From positions 744,001-808,000 of the forward strand of contig NZ_BAAAYO010000002.1 of the NCBI RefSeq assembly GCF_039536325.1: a stretch of DNA of 64,000 bases, given 5' to 3'. Position numbers and translations under genes: made by a program. Under the pieces are notes generated by a model. It ran no database searches, was not told where the DNA came from, and saw only the letters and a program-made list of their open reading frames with translations. Positions 34,001-42,771 of this stretch are shown one piece after another. Origin of the DNA: Paenibacillus_AB hodogayensis. GTDB taxonomy: Bacteria > Bacillota > Bacilli > Paenibacillales > NBRC-103111. How positions within the stretch are numbered: position 1 is the first letter of the stretch; every line of letters begins with the position of its first letter.

Positions 34001-35345
34001 ATATCTTGTAGCCTGTTGCTCCGTTTACCAAATTCCACTTGAGCGTCGCTTGTCCGTCTCCTGCTGTAGACTGGAGGACCGGAGCGCCCGGCGCCGGAAC
34101 TTGCGGAGTCGCGCTGGCAGGCGCGGAAGCGACGCTATCCCCCTGACTGTTCGTAGCGACTACCGTAAACGAATAGGTCGTGCCGTTCGTGAGTCCTGTG
34201 ACTACAATCGGGCTATCCGTCCCGGTAGCGGTGATCTGACCCGTTTCGGTGAACGCATCCGGATTGGCGGTTACTTTATACCCCGTAATCTCCCTTCCTC
34301 CGTTATAGGCAGGCAACGTAAAGCTGACGGTCGCTTGTTCGTTCCCCGCGGTAGCCGTTACTCCCGTAGGCGCATCCGGCGCAACCAACTTCGTCAGCTT
34401 CTGGATGCGATGGTTATTCGTATCGGACACGTACACATTGTCGCGGCTGTCTACCGCTACTCCGTTTGGAGTATTAAAATGGCCTGGCCCATTCCCATAT
34501 CCACCTGCCAATACGCTCCACTGTTGCGTCACGGCATCTTTCTTTTGGATGCGGTAGTTGTATTGATCGGTTACATACACATTGTCGTGGCTGTCTACCG
34601 CCACTCCGAAGGGATTATAAAACTGGCCTGGCAGACTCCCAATAGTACCACCTGCCCATACGACCCACGTTTGCGTCCCTGCCGCTTGCTTCTGGATGCG
34701 ATTGTTTTGTGAATCCGCCACGTACACATTGTTCTGACTGTCTACCGCCACTCCGAAGGCAGCTTTAAACTGGCCTAGTCCACTACCATATCCTGCCGTC
34801 CCCCCCAATAGGGTCCACTGTCCCGTCTCTACCGTTAGTTTTAGGATGCGATTCATCGTCCAATCGGTCACATACACATTGCCAAGGCTGTCTACCGCCA
34901 CTCCGCCCGGAGCGCTTAACCCCATAGTCGGATAGAGTTTTTCCCACTGATTCGTGTCCACATTCAGCTTGCGGATATGACCGTAATTGTCATCCAAGAC
35001 ATACACATTTCCTCTGCCATCAACGGCCACTCCCTTTGGAGAATTGAACTCGCCCTCGTTAAATCCAGCGCTGTTGTCGCTCTTGCCCCAAAAGCTCCAC
35101 TCTCCTGTCGATGCAGTCTGTTTTTGGATACGATGGTTCGACGTATCCGCCACATACACATTCCCGTCACGGTCTACCGCTACTCCATCCGGAAATTTAA
35201 ACTGGCCTGGCTCGCCCCCCTCATTGCCAAGCGCACTCCACTCCTCGGCCGCTTGTGCAGGGATCGCAAATACACACACCATGAACAGCACAAGGCTCCA
35301 AACGAACCATTTGCGCTTGACCTGCTTTGCGTTTCTCGAATTCAT
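31098..35345 (-). CDS. Giant surface protein: NHL propeller, 8 FN3 domains, 3 SLH domains (copy 1)
   Basis: Cell-wall protein of 1415 residues. A signal peptide ends at AIPAQAA. Six NHL repeats of about 45 residues (GVAVDSxxNVYVADxxNNRIQK) make one six-bladed propeller. Eight fibronectin-III domains follow: two of the P-T-G-V type outside and six near-identical 91-residue units (each opening APGAPVLQS-like and closing ASNEVSATPQVP) inside. A Gly/Asn-Ser linker and a beta domain (KLTIPVGSGGKASLGDTVTIVIP) lead to three SLH repeats (FSDIAGHWAEANIKQAV, FTDKANIGTWAQKAV, FADEKDIPEWAKGTV), which bind pyruvylated wall polymer. ATG 35345 behind GGAGTAAGGA is chosen. It is paralogous to the next gene upstream; ligand unknown. 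Confidence 0.92.
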   Translation of the reverse strand: MNSRNAKQVKRKWFVWSLVLFMVCVFAIPAQAAEEWSALGNEGGEPGQFKFPDGVAVDRDGNVYVADTSNHRIQKQTASTGEWSFWGKSDNSAGFNEGEFNSPKGVAVDGRGNVYVLDDNYGHIRKLNVDTNQWEKLYPTMGLSAPGGVAVDSLGNVYVTDWTMNRILKLTVETGQWTLLGGTAGYGSGLGQFKAAFGVAVDSQNNVYVADSQNNRIQKQAAGTQTWVVWAGGTIGSLPGQFYNPFGVAVDSHDNVYVTDQYNYRIQKKDAVTQQWSVLAGGYGNGPGHFNTPNGVAVDSRDNVYVSDTNNHRIQKLTKLVAPDAPTGVTATAGNEQATVSFTLPAYNGGREITGYKVTANPDAFTETGQITATGTDSPIVVTGLTNGTTYSFTVVATNSQGDSVASAPASATPQVPAPGAPVLQSTAGDGQATLKWNLVNGATGYKIFQSNAPGTYGAELNTVSGSVYSYSATGLTNGTPYYFTVKAVNAGGDSPASNEVSATPQVPAPGAPVLHSATAGNGQATLTWNLVNGATGYRVFQSNTPGTYGAELGSVSGSVYSYSATGLTNGTTYYFTVKATNAGGDSPASNEVSATPQVPAPGAPILQSATAGDGQATLTWSSINGANSYKVFQSQIPGTYGAELNTVGGSESSYSATGLTNGTTYYFTVKAINAGGESAASNELSATPQVPAPGAPVLQSAVASNGQVTLAWNPVNGSTGYKVFQSNSSGTYGAEINTVSGAVYSYSATGLTNGTTYYFVVTAINAGGESAASNEVSAMPQVPAPGAPVVQSLAAGDGQATLTWNPVSGATGYKVFQSKTAGTYGAELNTVSGSVYSYNATGLTNDTAYYFVVKAINAGGDSSASNEVSATPQVPAPGASVIESATAGNGQATLTWSPVNGAIGYKVFQSNTSGTYGTEISTVSGAVYSYSATGLTNGIAYYFVVKAINAGGESAASNEVSATPRTVPGTPTGVTAVASNGQATITFTAPADNGGSLITGFEVISSPGNIVVTGTASPITVTGLSNGVTYKFTVKAINSVGSGAWSAASTEVTPRSSTDSGGNNGNNGNNGGGSGGSGGGPASSSDSTVTSTDGKLTIPVGSGGKASLGDTVTIVIPAYATSKELKIAIEKLLDYQKLLTDKAVLASPVFEILKNLTENFNKPVTLTFMFDPTVLKGSQQPVVFYYDEAKQVWVEVEGGKIQGSTISVDVDHFTKFAVFAVDPEAAVKVPETKPAISFSDIAGHWAEANIKQAVSEGIVTGYPDSTFKPGKAVTRAEFAVMLMNTLKPQGEGKALTFTDKANIGTWAQKAVAQAVQAGIIQGYEDNTFRADAEMTRAEMSTMIAKALGLTIEANAATGFADEKDIPEWAKGTVAANKKLGMLEGKDLNKFDPNAKTVRAEAVTVLLKLRAHQSK

Positions 35346-35466
35346 ATATTCCTTACTCCTCTCTTTGATCATCATCTGCTCTAGCCTTACTCCTACCCTG
35401 GTTCGCCGGATAGCCTTTGCAGCAGCTCCTCTGCTCCAATGCCGGCTTGTAATCTAGCCCAATACG

Positions 35467-35540
35467 TTCCTACTTTAAGACTATTTCAATGAAAAAAAAA
35501 TCCCCCAATCGGGGGGTATTTTATCAATTCTTTACGTGAA
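35467..35540 (-). repeat. Duplicated intergenic block, copy A (terminator and promoter region)
   Basis: About 74 bases nearly identical to 39957-40029. On the minus strand it starts with TTCACGTAA, which in copy B is the last codons and stop of the LuxR-type gene but here has no gene attached. A terminator (CCCCCC-GATT-GGGGG then nine T, 35516-35492) follows, then the conserved CATTGAAATAGTCTTAAAGT with a possible -35 TTGAAA. It ends the SLH copy-2 gene and starts the copy-1 promoter region. This marks the tandem duplication joint. Confidence 0.8.
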
Positions 35541-35575
35541 GGTTAGAAACCTTACGACCTGCTCCGAGCAGCCGC

Positions 35576-38500
35576 TTACTTGCTTTGGTGCGACCGCACC
35601 TTCAGTAGAACCGTCACCGCTTCTCCCCTTACTGTCTTCGCGTTCGGGTCAAACCGGTTTAGGTCTTTGCCTTCTACAATGCCCAATTTCTTATTGGCTG
35701 CCACGGCACCCTTCGCCCATTCCGGAATGTCCTTTTCGTCGGCGAAGCCGGTTGCCGTATTCGCTTCGATCGTTAAGCCGAGCGCTTTCGCGATCATCGT
35801 CGACATCTCCGCGCGCGTCATTTCCGCGTCCGCTCGGAACGTATTGTCTTCATACCCTTGAATAATTCCTGCCTGCACGGCTTGCGCTACGGCTTTCTGC
35901 GCCCATGTTCCAATATTCGCCTTATCGGTGAAGGTCAGTGCCTTCCCTTCCCCTTGCGGCTTCAGCGTATTCATCAGCATCACCGCAAACTCCGCGCGCG
36001 TCACGGCTTTCCCGGGCTTAAACGTCCCGTCCGGATAGCCTGTCACGATTCCCACGCTTACCGCCTGCTTGATGTTCGCCTCGGCCCAATGTCCGGCTAT
36101 ATCGCTAAAGCTAATCGCCGGCTTCGTCTCCGGTACTTTCACAGCAGCTTCCGGATCAACAGCGAATACCGCAAATTTCGTAAAGTGATCTACATCTACG
36201 GAAATCGTGGATCCCTGAATCTTGCCGCCCTTCACTTCGACCCATACTTGCTTGGCCTCGTCATAATAGAATACGACGGGCTGTTGACTGCCTTTCAATA
36301 CAGTCGGGTCAAAAGCTAAAGTAACGGTTACCGGTTTATTGAAATTTTCTGTAAGGTTTTTCAAAATCTCAAAGACCGGGCTGGCCAGAACCGTTTTGTC
36401 AGTTAAAAGCTTTTGATAATCCAATAATTTCTCTACCGTTATTTTCAATTCTTTGCTCGTTGCATGGGCAGGAATTACGATCGTGACCGTATCTCCCAAG
36501 CTAACCTTGCCGCCTCTGCCGACAGGTATCGTCAGCTTGCCGTCCGTGGAAGTAACCGTGCTGTTGCTGGAGGAAGCCGGGCCTCCGCCACTGCCTCCGC
36601 TTCCACTGTTGCCGCTGCCATCGCTGCCGTTGTTGCCGGATGACGACTTCGGCGTGACTTCATTGGAGACAGCGGATGCCGTGCTGCCGCCAACGCTGTT
36701 GATCGCTTTTACCGTAAAGGTATAGGTCAGGCCGTTCGACAAGCCGGTTACCGTGATTGGGCTTGTCGTTCCCGTAACGGCGATGTTGCCGGGGGTGGAA
36801 GCTACCTCGTAGCCCGTAATGGGACTTCCGCCATTATCCGCAGGTGCCGTAAACGAAATCGTAGCTTGACTGCTGCCAGCGATGGCCGTTACACCCGTCG
36901 GAGTTCCCGGGACGGTCTTTGGCGTAGCGCTCGCTTCGTTGGAAATCGCGCTTTCTCCTCCGGCATTGATCGCCTTAACGACAAAGTAGTGCGTGGTGCC
37001 GTTGATCAGGCCCGTGGCGCTGTAGCTGTACACCGAGCCGCTTACGGTGCTGAGTTCGGCTCCATACGTTCCAGAGATACTGCTCTGGAATACTTTGTAC
37101 CCTGTCGAACCGTTGACCGGATTCCAGGCCAGCGTGACTTGCCCATTGCCTGCTACGGCAGACTGGAGGACCGGAGCTTCAGGCGCCGGCACTTGCGGCG
37201 TAGCGCTCGCTTCGTTGGATGTCGCGCTTTCCCCTCCGGCGTTGATCGCTTTCACGACAAAGTAGTATATCGTGCCGTTGGTCAAGCCGGTGGCGCTGTA
37301 GCTGTACACTGCGCCGCTAACCGTATTGAGTTCGGCTCCGTACGTTCCGGAGATGCTGCTCTGGAATACCTTGTATCCTGTCGAACCATTGACCGGATTC
37401 CAGGCCAGCGTGACTTCTCCATTGCCCGCTGCGGCAGACTGAATAACCGGCGCTCCAGGTGCCGGTACTTGCGGCGTAGCGCTCACTTCGTTGGAAATCG
37501 CGCTTTCCCCTCCGGCGTTGGTCGCCTTCACGACAAAGTAGTACGCGGTGCCGTTGGTCAGGCCGGTGGCGCTATAGCTGTATACGGCGCCGCTTACGGT
37601 GTTTATCTCGGCTCCATACGTTCCGGAGCTGTTGCTCTGGAATACCTTGTACCCTGTCGAACCGTTGACCGGATTCCAAGCCAGCGTGACTTGCCCATTG
37701 CTTGCTACGGCTGACTGGAGGACCGGCGCTCCGGGCGCCGGCACTTGCGGTGTTGCGCTGGCAGCTTCAGAAGCCACGCTATTCCCTAATTGGTTCATAG
37801 CAACCACCGTAAAGGTATACCTGATTCCATTCGTTAAACCCGTCACGACAATCGGGCTATTCGCTCCGGTAGCGGTGATCCCACCCGGATTGGCCGTTAC
37901 GGTATAGCCCGTGATCGCACTTCCTCCATCATAGGCAGGTGTCGTAAAGCTGACGACCGCTTGTCCGTCTCCCGCTTCTACCCTTGCACCCGTAGGCGCA
38001 TCCGGTTCAACCGTCATAGTCAGCTTCTGGATGCGATTGTTTTCCGGATCGGCTACATACACATTTCCCCGGCTGTCTACGGCCACTCCCATGGGATAAT
38101 CAAATTCGCCCAATTCATTCCCAGATTGGCCGCCGCTCTTTCCCCATTCGGTCCATTGTCCCGTGTCTGCGTTTCGCTTCTGGATGCGACTATTACCCGA
38201 ATCCGCCACATACACATTTCCGATGCTGTCTACCGCCACCCCATTCGGATAAGCAAACTCGCCCAATTCATTTCCGTATTGGCCGCCGCTCTTTCCCCAT
38301 TCGGTCCATTGTCCTGTGTCTGCATTCCGCTTCTGGATGCGACTATTATTCGCATCCGCCACATACACATTTCCGCTGCTGTCTACCGCCACTCCATTCG
38401 GATAAGTAAACTGGCCCAATTCATTTCCGGATTGGCCGCCGCTCTTTCCCCACTCGGTCCATTGTCCCGTCTCTGCGTTTCGTTTCTGGATGCGATGATT

Positions 38501-39904
38501 ATACTTATCGGCCACATACACATTTCCGCTGCTGTCTACCGCCACTCCCGTTGGATAAGCAAACTGGCCTAACTCACCTCCATATTGGTTTCCCAATTCG
38601 GTCCATTGTCCCGTGTCTGCATTCCGCTTCTGGATGCGATTATTATCCGAATCCGCCACATACACATTTCCGCTGCTGTCTACCGCCACTCCATTCGGAT
38701 AAGTAAACTCGCCCAATTCATTTCCGGATTGGCCGCCGCTCTTTCCCCACTCGGTCCATTGTCCCGTGTCTGCGCTCCGCTTCTGGATGCGATTATTATC
38801 CGTATCCGCCACGTACACATTCCCGCTTTTATCTACCGCCACTCCATTCGGATAAATAAACCCGCCTGGGTCCGTACCGTAAGTTATCCCCTCATAGCCA
38901 AAATGACTCCATACATTCGTTGTTACGGTTAACTTCTGTATACGATGATTATTGGCATCGGCCACATACACATTCCCGATGTTGTCTACCGCCACTCCCC
39001 GTGGATCGTTAAACTCGCCTAGCCCACTTCCATTTTGACGGCCATTCTTTCCCCATGCGGACCATTCTCCGGTCGTTGCGGATCGCTTCTGTATGCGATT
39101 GTTCGACTGATCGGTCACATACATATTCCCGCTGCTGTCTACGGCCAATCCACTTGGAGAATCGAACTGCCCCAAACCATCTCCGGGGTCAATGCTTGCC
39201 CACTCGCTCCAGCCCGCTGCGGTTCGCTTCTGTATGCGATTTTCATCCAACACGTATATATCCCCGCTGCCGTCTGCCGCTATTGCTTTCGGATAACTAA
39301 ATTGGCCCAATTGAGTTCCCGATCCGCCCAACGATTCAATCCAATCCCCCGTTGAAGTTAATTTCTGTATGCGATGGTTATACGTATCCACCACATACAC
39401 ATAATCTTGGCTGTCTACCGCCACACCTTGGGGATAAAAAAACTCTCCCGGCCCATTTCCCCATGTACCGCCGGCCTTTCCCCAAGTGGTCCAATTTCCG
39501 GTAGCTACCGTCCACTTCTGTATGCGATTGCTACTCGAATCGGCGACATATATATTTCCGCTGCTGTCTACTGCTATTCCCTTTGGATTATTAAACTGTC
39601 CCGCTTCTGTTCCGGATTGGCCTCCGCCCGCTCCCCATTCGCTCCACAACCCCGTAGCTGCGGTCCATTTCTGTATGCGATTGTTTCCCGAATCGGCTAT
39701 ATATATATTTCCGCTGCTGTCCGCCGCCACTCCGGACGGATAATTAAATCCCCCTGCATTTATGCTTCGAACTGTTCCTATCTGTCCATATTGACTCCAT
39801 TGTTCGGCCGCTTGTGCCGGGATCGCAAATATACATACAATCAACAGCATAAGGCCCGATACAAACCATTTGCCCATAACCTGCTTTGCTTTTCTCGGAT
39901 TCAT
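35576..39904 (-). CDS. Giant surface protein: 12 NHL repeats, 5 FN3 domains, 3 SLH domains (copy 2)
   Basis: Cell-wall protein of 1442 residues, paralog of copy 1. The signal peptide ends at AIPAQAA. Twelve NHL repeats (two six-bladed propellers, the later ones nearly identical: YPNGVAVDSSGNVYVAD) are followed by five fibronectin-III domains, three being the 91-residue type. The Gly/Ser linker, beta domain and three SLH repeats match copy 1 almost residue for residue, and one FN3 unit (QSAVASNGQVTLAWNPVNGS) occurs in both proteins. RBS AGAGG lies before ATG 39904. It follows the MalT-like regulator on the same strand, separated by a terminator. Probably wall-anchored and binding sugar or protein ligands (inference). 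Confidence 0.92.
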   Translation of the reverse strand: MNPRKAKQVMGKWFVSGLMLLIVCIFAIPAQAAEQWSQYGQIGTVRSINAGGFNYPSGVAADSSGNIYIADSGNNRIQKWTAATGLWSEWGAGGGQSGTEAGQFNNPKGIAVDSSGNIYVADSSSNRIQKWTVATGNWTTWGKAGGTWGNGPGEFFYPQGVAVDSQDYVYVVDTYNHRIQKLTSTGDWIESLGGSGTQLGQFSYPKAIAADGSGDIYVLDENRIQKRTAAGWSEWASIDPGDGLGQFDSPSGLAVDSSGNMYVTDQSNNRIQKRSATTGEWSAWGKNGRQNGSGLGEFNDPRGVAVDNIGNVYVADANNHRIQKLTVTTNVWSHFGYEGITYGTDPGGFIYPNGVAVDKSGNVYVADTDNNRIQKRSADTGQWTEWGKSGGQSGNELGEFTYPNGVAVDSSGNVYVADSDNNRIQKRNADTGQWTELGNQYGGELGQFAYPTGVAVDSSGNVYVADKYNHRIQKRNAETGQWTEWGKSGGQSGNELGQFTYPNGVAVDSSGNVYVADANNSRIQKRNADTGQWTEWGKSGGQYGNELGEFAYPNGVAVDSIGNVYVADSGNSRIQKRNADTGQWTEWGKSGGQSGNELGEFDYPMGVAVDSRGNVYVADPENNRIQKLTMTVEPDAPTGARVEAGDGQAVVSFTTPAYDGGSAITGYTVTANPGGITATGANSPIVVTGLTNGIRYTFTVVAMNQLGNSVASEAASATPQVPAPGAPVLQSAVASNGQVTLAWNPVNGSTGYKVFQSNSSGTYGAEINTVSGAVYSYSATGLTNGTAYYFVVKATNAGGESAISNEVSATPQVPAPGAPVIQSAAAGNGEVTLAWNPVNGSTGYKVFQSSISGTYGAELNTVSGAVYSYSATGLTNGTIYYFVVKAINAGGESATSNEASATPQVPAPEAPVLQSAVAGNGQVTLAWNPVNGSTGYKVFQSSISGTYGAELSTVSGSVYSYSATGLINGTTHYFVVKAINAGGESAISNEASATPKTVPGTPTGVTAIAGSSQATISFTAPADNGGSPITGYEVASTPGNIAVTGTTSPITVTGLSNGLTYTFTVKAINSVGGSTASAVSNEVTPKSSSGNNGSDGSGNSGSGGSGGGPASSSNSTVTSTDGKLTIPVGRGGKVSLGDTVTIVIPAHATSKELKITVEKLLDYQKLLTDKTVLASPVFEILKNLTENFNKPVTVTLAFDPTVLKGSQQPVVFYYDEAKQVWVEVKGGKIQGSTISVDVDHFTKFAVFAVDPEAAVKVPETKPAISFSDIAGHWAEANIKQAVSVGIVTGYPDGTFKPGKAVTRAEFAVMLMNTLKPQGEGKALTFTDKANIGTWAQKAVAQAVQAGIIQGYEDNTFRADAEMTRAEMSTMIAKALGLTIEANTATGFADEKDIPEWAKGAVAANKKLGIVEGKDLNRFDPNAKTVRGEAVTVLLKVRSHQSK

Positions 39905-39956
39905 ACGTTACCTCTTTCTCCTCTCATCGATCCTCTGAGTAACCTGGATCAATACT

Positions 39957-40029
39957 TTCCTACTTTAAGACTATTTCAATGAAAAAAAAATCCCCCAAAC
40001 GGGGGGGATATTATCATTCCTTACGTGAA
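39957..40029 (-). repeat. Duplicated intergenic block, copy B (luxR end, terminator, promoter region)
   Basis: Counterpart of 35467-35540. It contains the final codons of the LuxR-type gene, its terminator (GGGGG/CCCCC stem with nine T on minus, 40007-39982) and the conserved TTGAAA element before the SLH copy-2 gene. Confidence 0.8.
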
Positions 40030-42585
40030 TTTTTGGGATTGCTGTACTGCTTGAACGCGATTGTTGACTCCTAGTTTTCTGTACACATTTTTAAGATGAT
40101 ACTTTACGGTCTCATCGGCGATGTTCAGGCGACGGGAGATTTCTTTGTTCGACAATCCTTCCGCGATCAACAGCAGTATATTCGTTTCCTGTTCGGTTAA
40201 TCGCCCTTTAGGAGCATGTTCCTTTGCCGACACGAGCTGCAAAGCTTGCAGCAGTTGCTTTACATAAGCCGGCGTAACCGGAAAGGAATGTCCCGTATGC
40301 CCAAGCAGACCGGCTTGGCCTTGCTGTACGTTCACATACGCGGATAGCAGCTCCTTCATTACACCTCCTTCGTCTATAAAGCTGCGGATATACCCCTCCG
40401 GCTCTGCCAACTGCAAGGCGGCCTCCAGCTTGACAAGAGCTGCTTTCGTATGTCCTGAACGTTGAAGCGTCACGCTATGCAAAACAAGAACTTTGATCCG
40501 ATCCCGGAGACGATCCTCTTTGCTCAACAATCGATGCAACCGCTCCAGCACATGCAGCGCATTCTCCGTCCGTTCGCACACAGCAAGCACCCGAGCGAAT
40601 GCCAAGTACTCCTGAACCCGATTCATCGAAATCTCATCGGTATGCGAAAGCCCGCAACGCCCCAGCCAATCCATCGCGTATTCGGACGAACCCTGCCGTA
40701 GAGAAAGACACGCTTGTTCCGCCTCGATATTCAGCAGGAATAGCTCATAATCGGGGGAATCGATCTGCAGCTTGACTTGCGAGAGCAGTTCCGAAGCCCG
40801 GTCGGCATGTCCGAGCGCCTGCTGGATCCTTGAAGCGCTAAACGCCACTTGCTGCAAAATCCGCGCATAGGGCAGTAGATCCCGTCGTTGCAGCGCTTGG
40901 CTCGCATACCGTTCCGCCTCTTCCAGCCGATTCCATTCGTACAGAAGCTTGCTGTAAGAAGCTAGTACAAGACCGGCAAACGGATACGACTCCTTGCTCC
41001 CCAAAATGGAGGACCATTTCTCCAGGAAGGCTTGAGCCGCATGAAGATCGTTGATGTACGCCAAATGATCGTCAAACAGATCGTAGCCTTGATACCGGTT
41101 GCGTCCCATCGTTTGAAAGAAGCTGCCCTCCGGTATGTACTGTTCGACCCGTTCGAAATCATCGGAAGTTTTCGCTAAATCTTTTTGAAGGTAAGCGATA
41201 ATCGAACAGAAGAAGGAAATGTTGCCCATGGCCCGCTTCCATTCCGTGTCCCCCCAAGTTCCTTGCATCGCTTCAAACCGGGCTGCAGCTTGCTCCACTC
41301 TTCGGGAAGCGGCTTCCCATTCTCCGACTCCCAGCAATACCGATATATAGAACATTTCCATCATAGGCTTATGCGCAAAGGCGTTATCCGGCAATCGGGA
41401 AACCCATCTATGGAGCGCCACGCTTCTCGATTGAACCAACCTGTGGAGATGCTTCTCAATAAGCCGAACGGCATCGGCAAACTGCTCTCCCTCCAAGTAA
41501 TGCTCTATCGCTTCCTCGTCAAGGCCATGGTCCTCCAACCAGTTGGCTGCACGAAGATGTGAACGTATCCACAGGCCGCGATCTCTCTGGAGCAAATGAT
41601 GCTGCAAAAAGTCGGAAAGCAGCTGATGGTAACGATACCACTCCCTTTGGTCATCCAGCGGAATCAGAAACAAATTCATTTTTTCCAATTTTTCCAATTG
41701 CTCTTGGCTGTTCTCCTGACCGGTGACTGCCTGACAAATGGATTGATTCATCCGGCTTAAAACGGACGTCTCCAATAAAAAGGTAAACGTGGACTCCGAT
41801 TGATACTGAAGAACTTCTTCCAGCAAATAATCCGATATATGCTGCTGCCGACCACTAAATCGACGAATCGTCTCGGTTATGTTTTCACTTCGCTTCAGAG
41901 AAATGGCCGCCAGCTGTAGGCCGCTGATCCACCCCTCGGTCTGATGAAAAAGTTCCGTCACTTGTTCGACCGTCAGGAGTAAATCGGCAGTCTCCCGAAA
42001 AAAGACGATCCCCTCATCCAAGTGGAACCGCAGTTCGTGCGTGGGAATCCGCTGGTAATCCCCTTTGGCCAAAAACCTGGCGGTCGGTATGGTCAGATCG
42101 GTGCGACTGGCGAGATAAAGATGAATATGCGGAGGAAGGTGATCCAGAAAATAGATGAAAGATTGGTGGATTGCCGGAAGTTCTATGCAATGAAAGTCGT
42201 CCAGAACGATGACCTGTTCGTCGGTTAATTCATTTAACTCATTCAGCAATGCCGGGATGGCATGCTCCATGGCTACCGAAGGACCTTTTTCAAGATAATT
42301 GTGAACCGCTTTACCAAAATCCGGAACCCCGAGCTGGATCGAAGCGGTGACGAGGCCCCAAAACTGAGTAAAATCGTTATCCCTCTGGTCCAACGAGACC
42401 CAGGCTGCAAACACGCCGCATTGATTCGCCCACTCGCTTAATAAAGTGGTTTTCCCATAACCGGCCTGCGCCGAAACAAGCGTCAGCTTGCTCTTCATTC
42501 CCTCATTCAGCTTGCGCATAAGCGCCGGTCGGGTTACCAAAGCTTTACGCACGTGGGGGATACGAAGCTTCGTACTTATGATCAT
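40021..42585 (-). CDS. MalT-like LuxR-family ATP-dependent regulator (LAL type)
   Basis: Regulator of 854 residues. N-terminal STAND-type ATPase: Walker A AQAGYGKTTLL (K45), Walker B-like QVIVLDDFHCIE and YLASRTDLTIPTARF. A long helical TPR-like middle (about 330-770) for ligand or protein contact follows. The C-terminal LuxR helix-turn-helix (about 790-850) reads LTEQETNILLLIAEGLSNKEISRRLNIADETVKYHLKNVYRKLG. RBS GGAGG lies six bases before ATG 42585. It stands directly before the SLH protein genes on the same strand, with a terminator between, so it is a plausible activator of them (inference). Inducer unknown. Confidence 0.92.
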   Translation of the reverse strand: MIISTKLRIPHVRKALVTRPALMRKLNEGMKSKLTLVSAQAGYGKTTLLSEWANQCGVFAAWVSLDQRDNDFTQFWGLVTASIQLGVPDFGKAVHNYLEKGPSVAMEHAIPALLNELNELTDEQVIVLDDFHCIELPAIHQSFIYFLDHLPPHIHLYLASRTDLTIPTARFLAKGDYQRIPTHELRFHLDEGIVFFRETADLLLTVEQVTELFHQTEGWISGLQLAAISLKRSENITETIRRFSGRQQHISDYLLEEVLQYQSESTFTFLLETSVLSRMNQSICQAVTGQENSQEQLEKLEKMNLFLIPLDDQREWYRYHQLLSDFLQHHLLQRDRGLWIRSHLRAANWLEDHGLDEEAIEHYLEGEQFADAVRLIEKHLHRLVQSRSVALHRWVSRLPDNAFAHKPMMEMFYISVLLGVGEWEAASRRVEQAAARFEAMQGTWGDTEWKRAMGNISFFCSIIAYLQKDLAKTSDDFERVEQYIPEGSFFQTMGRNRYQGYDLFDDHLAYINDLHAAQAFLEKWSSILGSKESYPFAGLVLASYSKLLYEWNRLEEAERYASQALQRRDLLPYARILQQVAFSASRIQQALGHADRASELLSQVKLQIDSPDYELFLLNIEAEQACLSLRQGSSEYAMDWLGRCGLSHTDEISMNRVQEYLAFARVLAVCERTENALHVLERLHRLLSKEDRLRDRIKVLVLHSVTLQRSGHTKAALVKLEAALQLAEPEGYIRSFIDEGGVMKELLSAYVNVQQGQAGLLGHTGHSFPVTPAYVKQLLQALQLVSAKEHAPKGRLTEQETNILLLIAEGLSNKEISRRLNIADETVKYHLKNVYRKLGVNNRVQAVQQSQKFT

Positions 42586-42771
42586 GTAAATCCTCCGGGA
42601 GTAAAGCTCAGTTCATGTCTTGTTACTATTATTCGACGTTTTTCTACATTTTCCTGTCGACGTCATCCACTGAATCGGCGAAATACAGTCCGGCGGGTAG
42701 CACTTTTGCGGTGTGTTAGCGGTGAAGGCAAATAGGGGGGATTAGGAAATGAGCGGGTATGGATATACCGC

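Noticed and set aside
31098..39904. CRISPR-like or tandem DNA repeats in the SLH genes
   Set aside because: Periodicity of about 135 and 273 bases is explained by NHL and fibronectin-III protein repeats in an open frame; no short spacers.
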